Part shown: one piece after another, positions 33,573-42,428 of the stretch
How positions within the stretch are numbered: position 1 is the stretch's first letter
Layout of the letters: each line of letters begins with the position of its first letter
The notes under the pieces: model-generated
Databases searched by the model: none
The model's input: only the letters and a program-made list of their open reading frames with translations
Told to the model about the DNA's origin: nothing
Made by a program: the position numbers and the translations under genes
From: Actinomycetota bacterium
GTDB taxonomy: Bacteria; Actinomycetota; Thermoleophilia; Miltoncostaeales; Miltoncostaeaceae
Assembly: GCA_963169235.1 (NCBI GenBank)
Contig: CAUJCX010000020.1
Location: 1-64,000 of the forward strand
Length of the DNA stretch: 64,000 bases
Reading direction: 5' to 3'

Positions 33573-34762
33573 AGGTGCTGATGCTGAGCCACATGTACCC
33601 GAGCCCCGTGAACCCCACGGCCGGGATCTTCGTGCACGAGCAGGTGCGCGCGCTCAAGGCCCTGGGGCACGACGTGCGCGTGGTGTCGCCCACCGGTTGG
33701 GCGCCCCCGGGCCTCTCCCATTGGGCCAGCCATCGCGAGGTGCCCGGCACCGACGTGGTGGACGACGTCCGCGTGCTGTACCCCAAGAAGCTGTCGCTGC
33801 CACGGGCGATGCTGGGCACCGCCAACGCCCACGCCATGCTGGCCGCCATCCGCGGACCGCTGCGGCGCGTGCATGCGCGCTGGCCGTTCGACGTGATCCA
33901 CGCCCAGATGCTGGTGCCCGACGGCTGGGCCGCGGCGCGGGTGGGTCGCGAGCTGGGCGTCCCGGTGCTGGCGACCGCCCACCGCGCGGACGTCATCGAC
34001 CTGGTGGCGCGCAGCCCCCGCTTCGCCGCGCAGGTGCGTCAGGCGGTGGAGTCCATCGACCAGATCGCCACGGTCAGCCGCGCGATCCGCGCGTCCACCG
34101 AGCAGGCCGGCACGCCGGTGCGGCCCGTCGAGGTGATCGCGAACGGCGCCGACACCACCGTGTTCTTCCCCCGCGACCGGGGCGAGGCGCGCGCCCGGCT
34201 GGGCATCCCCGACGACGGTCTGGTGATCTCGTACGTCGGCAAGCTGGTGCCGCGCAAGGGCGTCGACGTGCTGATCGAGGCCATGGGGATCCTCGACCGG
34301 CGCATGACCCCGCTGCCGCGCCTGGTGGCCGCCGGCATCGGTGAGCTGCGCGCGTCGCTCGAGGCGCGCACGCGCGAGCTGGGCATCACCGGCCGCGTGA
34401 CGTTCGTGGGCAAGGTGCCACACGACGACGTGGCCTGGTACATGGCCGCGGGCGACGTGTTCGTGCTGCCGTCGTACTCGGAGGGCCTGCCCACGGTGGC
34501 CTGCGAGTCGCTCAACTGCGGCGTCCCGATGGTGGCCACCGCGGTGGACGGCACGCCGGAGATCGTGCGTCACGAGGAGACCGGCCTGCTGGTGCCCGCC
34601 GGGGACGCGCAGGCGCTGGCGGACGCCCTGGAGCGCATCCTCACCGACCACGCCTTGCGCGCCCGCCTGGCCGCGACGGCCTACGACGTGGGCGTCGCCG
34701 AGTTCACGTGGGCGGCCAACGCCCGCCGCACGGCCTCCCTGTACGAGGCGCTGGTCGCGTGA
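33569..34762 (+). CDS. GT4 glycosyltransferase
   Basis: 397 residues from GTG 33569 (GTGA overlap). N-domain VLMLSHMYPSPVNPTAGIF and VLATAHRADVID; C-domain VISYVGKLVPRKGVDVLIEA, VTFVGKVPHDDVAWYMA and SYSEGLPTVACESLNCGVP with the acidic E-x7-E. It is typical of retaining GT4 enzymes that extend exopolysaccharide repeat units from nucleotide sugars. It is co-translated with the ATP-grasp gene downstream. Confidence 0.92.
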   Translation: MKVLMLSHMYPSPVNPTAGIFVHEQVRALKALGHDVRVVSPTGWAPPGLSHWASHREVPGTDVVDDVRVLYPKKLSLPRAMLGTANAHAMLAAIRGPLRRVHARWPFDVIHAQMLVPDGWAAARVGRELGVPVLATAHRADVIDLVARSPRFAAQVRQAVESIDQIATVSRAIRASTEQAGTPVRPVEVIANGADTTVFFPRDRGEARARLGIPDDGLVISYVGKLVPRKGVDVLIEAMGILDRRMTPLPRLVAAGIGELRASLEARTRELGITGRVTFVGKVPHDDVAWYMAAGDVFVLPSYSEGLPTVACESLNCGVPMVATAVDGTPEIVRHEETGLLVPAGDAQALADALERILTDHALRARLAATAYDVGVAEFTWAANARRTASLYEALVA

Positions 34763-35925
34763 GGCGCCTGCACACCACCCGGGCGGTCGTGCTGCAGGCC
34801 TCGGGCCCCAACAGCCTGGGCATCAGTCGCGCGCTGGCCCGCGAGGGCGTGCCCGTGGTGGCCACCGACCACCGGGCCGACGCGCTGGGCCTGCGCTCGC
34901 GGTACGTCACCGGCGCGCTGATGAGCGACCCCCTCGCCGACGAGGCCGGCTTCGTGGACGACCTGCTGCGGCTGGGCGAGCGCATGGGGGACCGGCCCGT
35001 GCTGTTCGCCACGCACGACGAGGCCGTCGCGGCCATCGCCACCCGCGAGGCCGAGGTGCGGGCGCTGTTCCGCGTGCCGTGGAGCCCGTGGGACGACATG
35101 CGCGTGACCATCGACAAGGGCGGCCAGCACGCCGCGGCGCGGGCCATCGGGTTCCCCATCCCCGCCACCGTCGACCCCGGCGACGACGCGGTGCGCGCCG
35201 TCGCGGACGCGGGCCTGCGCTACCCCGTCATCCTGAAACCCCGCTACGCGCCGGAGTTCCGCCGCCGCTTCCGCCGCCAGGTGCTGCAGGCCGACACGCC
35301 CGAGGACCTGCGCCGCGCGTTCGAGGACGCCGCCCCGTACGGCCCGCAGGTGCAGGAGGTCATCCCCGGCGGCGACGACTGCTTCTGGTCGCTGGGCAGC
35401 TACCGCGGGGCCGACGGCGCGCGGCTGGCGTCGTTCACCGGCCACAAGCTGCGCCAGTGGCCGCCGCACTTCGGCACGGCCCGCAGCGCGGAGGCGGTGT
35501 GGGACCCGGCGTTCGCCGACCGCTGCCACGCCCTGCTGGACGAGCTGCGGTTCCACGGCATCAGCCAGGTGGAGGTCAAGCGCGACCCGCGCGACGGCCG
35601 TGACCACCTGATCGAGGTCAACCCGCGCTCGTGGCTGTGGATCTCGCTGGCCACGCACTGCGGCGTGAACGTGCCGTACGCGTGCTACCTCGACGCCATC
35701 GGGCAGCCCCGCGCGTGGGCCCCCGGGCACGCGTCCGGGCGGCGCTGGATGCTGACCGCCAAGCACCTCACGGCCAGCGTCGCCGAGGTGCGGGGCGGAC
35801 GCTGGAGCCCGCGGGAGTTCGCCCACACGCTGCGTCCGCCGGTGATCGACGGCGTGCTCGACCCCCGCGACCCGCTGCCCGGTGCCCGCCAGTACGCCGC
35901 CCTCGTGCGCAGGAGGCCACGGTGA
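34759..35925 (+). CDS. ATP-grasp domain protein
   Basis: 388 residues from GTG 34759 (GTGA overlap). The N-terminal Rossmann-like part (AVVLQASGPNSLGISRALA) is followed by the ATP-grasp: DKGGQHAAARAIGFPIPAT, YPVILKPRYAPEF (ATP-binding Lys), VQEVIPGGDDCFW, then SQVEVKRDPRDGRDHLIEVN with the metal-binding Glu and Asn-Pro-Arg. Such enzymes ligate a carboxylate to an amine or thiol. In a polysaccharide cluster an amino-acid or acyl decoration of sugars is plausible, but substrate is not visible. Confidence 0.87.
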   Translation: MRRLHTTRAVVLQASGPNSLGISRALAREGVPVVATDHRADALGLRSRYVTGALMSDPLADEAGFVDDLLRLGERMGDRPVLFATHDEAVAAIATREAEVRALFRVPWSPWDDMRVTIDKGGQHAAARAIGFPIPATVDPGDDAVRAVADAGLRYPVILKPRYAPEFRRRFRRQVLQADTPEDLRRAFEDAAPYGPQVQEVIPGGDDCFWSLGSYRGADGARLASFTGHKLRQWPPHFGTARSAEAVWDPAFADRCHALLDELRFHGISQVEVKRDPRDGRDHLIEVNPRSWLWISLATHCGVNVPYACYLDAIGQPRAWAPGHASGRRWMLTAKHLTASVAEVRGGRWSPREFAHTLRPPVIDGVLDPRDPLPGARQYAALVRRRPR

Positions 35926-38291
35926 CGCCACCCCTCGCCATCCGCATCGACGGTGCCCGCGACGCGTGGGTGCCGCGCGCCCGCTGGGTGCTTGAGGAGT
36001 TCGCGGCCGCGCTGGGCCGCCGCGCCGAGTTCGTCGGCCGCGGCACCCGGGCCGACCTGACGTACGCGCCGGTGGCCCCGGTGCACGGCGTGTGGATCCC
36101 CGCCGACCGCACCGCGCAGGGCTTCTTCGAGCACCGGCGCCACACCCCGTCCGACCGGGTGCACCGCGACGGCGACCTCACGCTGATCTTCCCGCCCCAC
36201 GTCCCCGGGGCCGCCGTGCCCGGCGACATCGTGGCCAGCGCGTTCTTCCTGATGGCGCGGTGGGACGAGTGGTGCGTGCGCCAGCGCGACGAGTTCGACC
36301 GCCTGCGCCTCAGCCACTCCAGCTTCGGGCGCCTGGCGGGGCTCGACCTGGCCGACCCGCCGGTGGAGGGCTACCTGGCCCGCCTGCGCGAGCTGCTGGG
36401 CATCGCCCCGCCCACGGCGTGGACCGTCTACCTCACGCACGACATCGACCGCATCCGCCGCCACACGCCCAAGCGCCTGGCGGGCATGGTGCGGCGCGGC
36501 GGCCCCCGGGCCCTCGCGACCCTGGCCGGGCCGGACCCGTGGAACAACATCCCCCAGATGCTGTGGACGTCCACCCGCCGCGGCCTGGCGCCCACCGTCT
36601 ACTTCATCGGGCGCAACCGGCACCGCCTGGACGGCACGCCGCGCGCGACGTACGAGCGCACCCGGGCCGACATGGCCCGCGCCGTCCACGCCGCCGGTGG
36701 CGAGGTGGGCCTGCACGGATCGTTCGGCGCGTCCGAGGACGGCGCCGCGCTGCGGGACGAGCTGGTCGCGTTCCGCGCCGAGACGGGCCTGCCCGTGCGC
36801 GGCATCCGCTATCACTACCTGCGCTTCCGCTACCACGAGACCGTGCGCTGGCTCGAGGAGGCGGGCGTGGAGTACGACTCGAGCCTGGGCTTCTCGGCGG
36901 CCCCCGGGTACGCCGCGGGCATCGCCCGGCCGTTCCGCCCGTACCTCCTGGGCGACGAGCGGCCCGCCGGGCTGCGCCTGGTGCCGCTGGCCGTGATGGA
37001 CACCACGCTGCACTCGCAGCTGGGCCTCGACGCCGACGCCGCCCGCGAGCGCGCCCTGGCCGTGCTGGACGCCACCCGCCGCGCGGGCGGCGCGTCGGCG
37101 CTGTTGTGGCACAACACGTACTTCAACGACGACCGCGCCCCCGGCTACGGGCCGCTGTGGGAGGACCTGCTCGACGAGCTGGCCGATCGCGGGGCCCGGA
37201 TGGGCCCGGTGCGGCCCCCGGCCGATCCCACCGGGGCGTCGCTGGCCGGGACGCGCGTGGTGCACCTCACCAGCGTCCACCGCCCCCGCGACGTGCGCAT
37301 CTTCCACAAGGAGGCGGCCGCCGCCGGGCGCGCGGGCGCCGACGCCGGCGTGCTGGCGCTGGCCGAGCGGGTGCGCCGCGGACGCCGCCTGGTGGCGGGC
37401 CTGCGGCTGGCGCGGGAGGCGTCGCGCCGCGATGCCGACGTCTACCACGTGCACGATCCCGAGCTGCTGCCGGCCGCGCTGTGGCTGCGCCACCGCACCG
37501 GCCGCCCCGTGGTGTACGACGTGCACGAGTACCTGGGCGACACCGTGCGCACCAAGCGCTGGCTGCCCACCCCCCTGCGGCGCCCCATGGCCGGGCTGGC
37601 CGAGCGGGCCGAGCGGGCCGGCGCGCTGCGCGTGGACGGCGTGGTGGGCGTCAACGAGGACCTGGCCGCGCGCTTCGCCGACGCCGGGCAGCGCACCGTG
37701 TCGGTGACCAACGCCCCGTGGGGCTCCGCCTACCCGGCGCCGCCGCCCACCACGGATCCCGTGGTGCTGTACGTGGGCGGCCTGGGGCCGCAGCGGGGCC
37801 TGCCGCTGATGAAGGAGGCGTGGCCGCACGTGACGACGCCCGGCGCGCGGCTGGTGCTGGCCGGGCCCGGCGAGCCGGGCGACCTGCCCGACGGGGTGGA
37901 GTGGCTGGGGGTGGTCGACCACGCCGAGGTCGCCGGCCTACTGGCCGCCGCGGCCGTGGCATGGGTGCCGCTGCAGCGTCACCCCAACTACGCGAAGGCC
38001 GTGCCGACCAAGCTGGTGGAGGCCATGGCGTCGGCGCGGCCCGTGGTGGCGAGCGACTTCGGTCGCATGGCCATGATGGTGCGGGCCGCCGGCTGCGGCC
38101 TGCTGGTGACGCCCGACGACCCCGCCGCCCACGCCGCGGCCATCGACGCCCTGCTGGACGACCCCGCCCTGGCCGCGCGCCTGGGGGCGTCGGGACGCCA
38201 GGCGTTCGAGGAGGGCTGGTCGTTCGAGCGCCAGGCCGACCGGCTGACATCGTTCTACGCCGACGTGATCCACCGGAAGGGGCGCCGATGA
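35922..38291 (+). CDS. Fusion: polysaccharide deacetylase-like domain plus GT4-like transferase
   Basis: 789 residues from GTG 35922 (GTGA overlap), with no stop or frame break at the join. Residues 1-160 are an N-terminal domain seen before deacetylases (AFFLMARWDEWCVRQRDEFD). Residues about 165-430 are NodB-like: YLTHDIDRIRRHTPK with the His-Asp pair, GEVGLHGSFGASED, RYHYLRFRY and LLWHNTYFNDDR. Residues about 441-789 are a GT4-like transferase: VVHLTSVHRPRDVRIFHKE, DVYHVHDPELLPAA, YDVHEYLGD, LYVGGLGPQRGLPLM and VPTKLVEAMASARPVVA. It may deacetylate and glycosylate the same intermediate. Activity is inferred. Confidence 0.85.
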   Translation: MTPPLAIRIDGARDAWVPRARWVLEEFAAALGRRAEFVGRGTRADLTYAPVAPVHGVWIPADRTAQGFFEHRRHTPSDRVHRDGDLTLIFPPHVPGAAVPGDIVASAFFLMARWDEWCVRQRDEFDRLRLSHSSFGRLAGLDLADPPVEGYLARLRELLGIAPPTAWTVYLTHDIDRIRRHTPKRLAGMVRRGGPRALATLAGPDPWNNIPQMLWTSTRRGLAPTVYFIGRNRHRLDGTPRATYERTRADMARAVHAAGGEVGLHGSFGASEDGAALRDELVAFRAETGLPVRGIRYHYLRFRYHETVRWLEEAGVEYDSSLGFSAAPGYAAGIARPFRPYLLGDERPAGLRLVPLAVMDTTLHSQLGLDADAARERALAVLDATRRAGGASALLWHNTYFNDDRAPGYGPLWEDLLDELADRGARMGPVRPPADPTGASLAGTRVVHLTSVHRPRDVRIFHKEAAAAGRAGADAGVLALAERVRRGRRLVAGLRLAREASRRDADVYHVHDPELLPAALWLRHRTGRPVVYDVHEYLGDTVRTKRWLPTPLRRPMAGLAERAERAGALRVDGVVGVNEDLAARFADAGQRTVSVTNAPWGSAYPAPPPTTDPVVLYVGGLGPQRGLPLMKEAWPHVTTPGARLVLAGPGEPGDLPDGVEWLGVVDHAEVAGLLAAAAVAWVPLQRHPNYAKAVPTKLVEAMASARPVVASDFGRMAMMVRAAGCGLLVTPDDPAAHAAAIDALLDDPALAARLGASGRQAFEEGWSFERQADRLTSFYADVIHRKGRR

Positions 38292-39508
38292 GGGTGCTGT
38301 ACGTGAGCCAGTACTTCGTCAGCGCCGACCAGCCGGGCGGCGTGCGCCACTGGCAGCACACGCAGGCGCTGCGGCGGGCCGGCCACGACGTGCACGTGGT
38401 CACCAGCTACGTGCAGCACAAGGAGCGCACGATCCCCGAGCGCTACCAGGGCCGCAAGATCGTGCGCGACCACGAGGACGGGCTCACCATCTGGCGCACG
38501 TACGCCACCCCCGGCTACGGCCGCGACCTGCGCTCGCGCCTGTCCAACTACACCAGCTTCGCCACGTGGGCGGCGCTCGCCATGCTGCGGGTGCGGCGTC
38601 CGGACGTCATCGTGGCGTCGTCGCCCGCGCTGCCCGCCGCCACGGCCGCGGCGCTGGTGGCACGCCTGCGCAAGGTGCCGTTCGTGTTCGAGGCCCGCGA
38701 CCTGTGGTCGGACTCGGCCAAGGCCATGGGCCTCATCACCAACCCCAGGGTGCTGGGGCTCGCCCGCCGCATGGAGCGCTTCTGCTACCGCTCGGCGAGC
38801 CACGTGATCGCGCTCACCGAGGGCATCCGCGACGGCATCGTGGACGAGGGCGTCAACCCCGGCAAGGTCTCCCTCATCACCAACGGCATCGACCTGGACG
38901 TCATCGGCGACGCGGAGCCCGAGCCCGCCGCCGCCCCCGTTCCCGCCGACGCCGTGGTGGCCATGTACGTGGGCGCCCATGGCACGTACTCCAGCCTCGA
39001 GACCGTGCTGGACGCCGCCGAGCTCTTGCGCGACCGCGACGACATCCGGGTGGTGCTGGTGGGCGGCGGCGACCGCAAGGCCGGCCTGGTGGACGACGCC
39101 CGCCGCCGCGGCCTGGCCAACGTCGCGTTCGTCGACCCGGTGCCCAAGCGGGACGTGCCGCGCTGGCTCGCGCGCGCGCAGGTCTGCCTGCTGCCCTACC
39201 AGGCGCTGGAGTTCTTCGGCGGGGCGCTGCCGAACAAGGCGTTCGACTACCTGGCCGCGGGGCGGCCCCTGCTGGTGGCCGCGCCCGAGGGGGAGCTGAC
39301 CCGGCTGGTGCGCGACGTGGACGCCGGGGTGTGCGTGCCCCCGGAGGACCCCCAGGCGATGGCCGCGGCCGTGCGCGCCCTGGCCGACGACCCCGCCCGG
39401 CGGGCCGGCATGGGCGAGCGCGGGCGCGACGCGGCCCACCGGCGCTTCGACCGCCGCGCGCTGGCGGCCCGCTTCGTGCGCATCGTGGAGGGCGTGGGGC
39501 GTGTCTAG
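38288..39508 (+). CDS. GT4 glycosyltransferase, WbuB/WcaI-like
   Basis: 406 residues from ATG 38288 (ATGA overlap). Signature of WbuB-like N-acetylfucosamine or deoxyhexosamine transferases: LYVSQYFVSADQPGGVRHW, YATPGYGRDLRSRLSNYTSF, SSPALPAATAAALVARLRKV, FEARDLWSDSAKAMG, LITNGIDLDVIG and GGALPNKAFDYLAAGRP. It probably adds the second sugar after the priming transferase, whose gene follows with an 8-base overlap. Donor specificity cannot be read. Confidence 0.92.
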   Translation: MRVLYVSQYFVSADQPGGVRHWQHTQALRRAGHDVHVVTSYVQHKERTIPERYQGRKIVRDHEDGLTIWRTYATPGYGRDLRSRLSNYTSFATWAALAMLRVRRPDVIVASSPALPAATAAALVARLRKVPFVFEARDLWSDSAKAMGLITNPRVLGLARRMERFCYRSASHVIALTEGIRDGIVDEGVNPGKVSLITNGIDLDVIGDAEPEPAAAPVPADAVVAMYVGAHGTYSSLETVLDAAELLRDRDDIRVVLVGGGDRKAGLVDDARRRGLANVAFVDPVPKRDVPRWLARAQVCLLPYQALEFFGGALPNKAFDYLAAGRPLLVAAPEGELTRLVRDVDAGVCVPPEDPQAMAAAVRALADDPARRAGMGERGRDAAHRRFDRRALAARFVRIVEGVGRV

Positions 39509-40193
39509 CCTCGACGACTACACGCCCCCGGCCGAGCCGGTGGGCGGACGGCTGAAGCGCGCCGTCGACCTGGCCGTGTCGGTGCCGCTGCTGGTGGCCG
39601 CGTCCCCGGTGATGCTGGCCCTGGCCGTGTGGGTGAAGCGCGACTCCCCGGGTCCGGTGCTGTTCCGGCAACAGCGCACCGGGTTCGCCGGCCACCCGTT
39701 CACGCTGCTGAAGTTCCGCAGCATGGTGGACGGCGCCGTCAACATGGGCCCCGGCCTGCGGGTCACGTCGACCGACAGCCGCATCACCCGCAGCGGGACG
39801 GTGATGCGGAAGCTCTCGCTGGACGAGCTGCCCCAGCTCATCAACATCGTGCGCGGCGACATGAGCCTCATCGGCCCGCGCCCCACCATGCCGTTCCACA
39901 TGGAGCGCTACGATTCCCGCCAGCTGCGCCGCCTCGACGCCCGGCCGGGCGTCACGGGGCTGGCCCAGGTGCGGGGACGCAACGCCATCCCGTGGTCGGT
40001 GCGGCTGCGCCACGACGTGGAGTACGTCGAGACGTGGAGCCCGCTGAAGGACCTCGCGATCGTGCTGCGCACGGTGGCGGTGGTGATGCGCCGCAGCGGG
40101 ACGTACGACGATTCGCGGCCGGTCTTCGATCTCCCCGAGCGGCCGTCGCCCGGCGACCCGCCCACCGCACGACCCACCCGACACGACGGTTAG
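39501..40193 (+). CDS. Initiating sugar-phosphate transferase (bacterial sugar transferase, PglC/ExoY-like)
   Basis: 230 residues from GTG 39501, overlapping the previous stop by 8 bases. A monotopic phosphoglycosyl transferase: a membrane-dipping helix (VDLAVSVPLLVAASPVML), KRDSPGPVLFRQQRTG, FTLLKFRSMV, MRKLSLDELPQLINIVRGDM with the catalytic Asp-Glu pair, SLIGPRPTMP, then GVTGLAQVRGRN. It lacks the N-terminal four-helix domain of WcaJ/CpsE forms. It moves a sugar-1-phosphate to undecaprenyl phosphate and so starts the repeat unit of the surrounding cluster. Confidence 0.95.
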   Translation: MSSLDDYTPPAEPVGGRLKRAVDLAVSVPLLVAASPVMLALAVWVKRDSPGPVLFRQQRTGFAGHPFTLLKFRSMVDGAVNMGPGLRVTSTDSRITRSGTVMRKLSLDELPQLINIVRGDMSLIGPRPTMPFHMERYDSRQLRRLDARPGVTGLAQVRGRNAIPWSVRLRHDVEYVETWSPLKDLAIVLRTVAVVMRRSGTYDDSRPVFDLPERPSPGDPPTARPTRHDG

Positions 40194-40204
40194 GATCGCC
40201 GACT

Positions 40205-41044
40205 GTGACCAAGGAACTGACGCTGCGTGACTACCTGGCGGTGCTGTGGAGCGGCCGCCTGCTGATCCTCGCGCTGATCGTGATCGCCGCGGTCGTGGGG
40301 CTCGCCACCACGTTCGCCCGGCCCACCACGTACACGGCCACGGCCACCGTGAAGATGGGCCAGCCCACCACGGTGTCGGGCGTGCCCGTGCAGACGGCGC
40401 TCACCGTGCCCAGCTCGGCGACGCAGGTGCTGATGGGCGACGAGTACGTCGACGCCGTGGCGAAGAAGGCCGGCACGACGCCCGGCGAGGTGCGCCGGTC
40501 GGTGACCCTGTCGGCGCCGCGCGTGACGGGGGCGTCGTCGGGCAACCAGCCGACGGTCATCACCGTCACGGCCGAGAACGGCAAGCGGCAGCTGGCCATC
40601 GACATCGCCAACGCGTTCGCCGAGGCGGCGTTCGGCGCGGTGGACGGCCCGTTCCGCGGCATCATCACGCAGTACACGGCGCAGAAGGACCAGAACTCGC
40701 AGCAGGTCGACATGCTCACCCGCGAGATCAAGGACCTGCGCGGCAAGCTGGTGCAGGCGGCCGGCACCGACCGGGCCTCCAGCCTGCAGTTCGCGCTGTT
40801 GTCGGCCATGGATCAGCTGCGCGCCGCCCAGCTGAACGCGACGACGGCCGAGATCAACCTGATCAAGGCGCAGAACAACGAGGCCCCGGGCATCACCAGC
40901 CGCGCGGCCGACGCGTCGTCGTCGAGCTCGGCGCCGAAGCGGCTTCAGACCGTGGTGTTCGCGGCCCTGGTGGGCCTGATCCTGGGCATCCTCGCCGTGT
41001 TCGTGTGGAAGGGAAGCCCGGCCGGGAGGGCGCGTGAGGCGTAG
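40205..41044 (+). CDS. Wzz/YveK-like chain-length protein without kinase domain
   Basis: 279 residues from GTG 40205. Two transmembrane helices (about 21-42 and 252-271) flank an external domain with a coiled region (residues 150-225: DQNSQQVDMLTREIKDL). The N-terminus has the Wzz pattern (LRDYLAVLWSGRLLIL; YTATATVKMGQP). These proteins set polysaccharide chain length and, in Gram-positives, partner a separate tyrosine kinase, but no such kinase is in the window. A Ser run (SSSSSA) comes just before the second helix. Confidence 0.88.
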   Translation: MTKELTLRDYLAVLWSGRLLILALIVIAAVVGLATTFARPTTYTATATVKMGQPTTVSGVPVQTALTVPSSATQVLMGDEYVDAVAKKAGTTPGEVRRSVTLSAPRVTGASSGNQPTVITVTAENGKRQLAIDIANAFAEAAFGAVDGPFRGIITQYTAQKDQNSQQVDMLTREIKDLRGKLVQAAGTDRASSLQFALLSAMDQLRAAQLNATTAEINLIKAQNNEAPGITSRAADASSSSSAPKRLQTVVFAALVGLILGILAVFVWKGSPAGRAREA

Positions 41045-42428
41045 CCGCGCGGCCATGCTGGCGGCCGCCCTGGGCGCCGCGACCCTCGCCGGGTGCAGCG
41101 GGGGATCGGACGACGCGGCCACGACCGCGGCGACGGCCCCCACCGCCGACGGCATCCCCGTGAAGGTGTTCGACGGCGACACCGACCGACCGCTTGCCGA
41201 CGCCACCATCACGGCGTTCGGGCCGGACGGGCGCACGACCGTGCCGAAGGGGACGGTGGAGGTACCCGACGACACCATCCGCGTGCGGGTCACGGCGCCG
41301 GGCTACACGGTGGGGGCGGCGACGGCCGGCCAGGACCGCGGCCCGTTCGTGGTGCGCGTGTACCGGCCCGCGCTGCAGAGCCCCGAGTACGGCGGGGGCC
41401 CCGAGCGCACCCGGTACGTGCCCGCCGTGAAGCTGGCGCCCCCGAAGACGGGCGCGAAGCCCAAGTGGACGTTCGACGGCCGCACGCTGATCGAGTTCCC
41501 GCCCGCGGTGAAGAACGGCCTGGTCGTGTTCGGCGTCAACTCGGGCCGCGTGTTCGCCCTGGACGCCCTCACCGGCAAGGTGCGGTGGGCCAAGCGCCAG
41601 AAGAGCTACATCGCGTCGACGCCCGCCATCGCGGGTCCGCGCGTGTACGTCACCAGCATGGACGGCATGCTGTCCGCGTACCGCACCAGCGACGGCCACC
41701 GCACGTTCCAGTTCTCCACGGGCGGCAGCCCGGTGGAGAGCTCGCCCCTGATCGTGGACGACCTGGCGTACTTCGGCACGTGGAAGGGCACGCTGTACGC
41801 CGTCGATCTGCGCACCGGCAAAGAGAAGTGGACGTTCCAGGCGGCCGCCGACATCAAGGCCAGCGCCGTGAAGGCGGGCGACCGCATCGTGGTGGGTGAC
41901 TACGCCGGCAACGTCTACGCGCTCAACCCCCGCACCGGGGCGCGCATCTGGACGGCATCCGTGGGCAAGCGCTTCTACGGGGGCCCGGGGTTCAGCGACG
42001 GCACCATCGTCATCGGCGACGTCGGCGGCGCCGTGATCGCGCTGGACGCCGCGACGGGACGCGAGAAGTGGCGCCACTCGACGGGCGGCCAGTACGTGTA
42101 CGCCAGCCCCGCCATCGCCGACGGCACCGTCTACATCGGCGAGTACGGCGGCCGCTTCCTGGCCCTCAGCCTGGCGACGGGCCGCGTGAAGTGGACGTTC
42201 GACGCGGGGGGCCGCATCTCGGGCTCGGCGACCGTGGTGGGAGACACCGTGTACACGTCGGTGCTGTCGCGACCCGGTGAGCCGAAGCACACGTTCGGGC
42301 TGAAGACGTCCAACGGCGCGGTGGTGTTCCGCAAGGACGACGGCCGCTACTCGCCGGCGGTCGCGGCCGGCGACACCCTGTTCCTGGTGGGGACGCGGCG
42401 GCTGTATGCGTATCCGGGGACGCCGTAG
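41034..42428 (+). CDS. Lipoprotein with PQQ-type beta-propeller
   Basis: 464 residues from GTG 41034, overlapping the Wzz-like gene by 11 bases. The signal peptide ends in a lipobox, TLAG-C21, so it should be a lipoprotein. Residues 42-110 form a carboxypeptidase-regulatory-like beta-domain (VFDGDTDRPLADATITAFG). Residues about 130-460 are a propeller of PQQ-like/BamB repeats: VFALDALTGKVRWAK, LYAVDLRTGKEKWTF, VYALNPRTGARIW, VIALDAATGREKW and FLALSLATGRVKW. No PQQ-dehydrogenase active site was seen. A scaffold or binding role in polysaccharide assembly is inferred from position. Confidence 0.87.
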   Translation: MRRSRAAMLAAALGAATLAGCSGGSDDAATTAATAPTADGIPVKVFDGDTDRPLADATITAFGPDGRTTVPKGTVEVPDDTIRVRVTAPGYTVGAATAGQDRGPFVVRVYRPALQSPEYGGGPERTRYVPAVKLAPPKTGAKPKWTFDGRTLIEFPPAVKNGLVVFGVNSGRVFALDALTGKVRWAKRQKSYIASTPAIAGPRVYVTSMDGMLSAYRTSDGHRTFQFSTGGSPVESSPLIVDDLAYFGTWKGTLYAVDLRTGKEKWTFQAAADIKASAVKAGDRIVVGDYAGNVYALNPRTGARIWTASVGKRFYGGPGFSDGTIVIGDVGGAVIALDAATGREKWRHSTGGQYVYASPAIADGTVYIGEYGGRFLALSLATGRVKWTFDAGGRISGSATVVGDTVYTSVLSRPGEPKHTFGLKTSNGAVVFRKDDGRYSPAVAAGDTLFLVGTRRLYAYPGTP

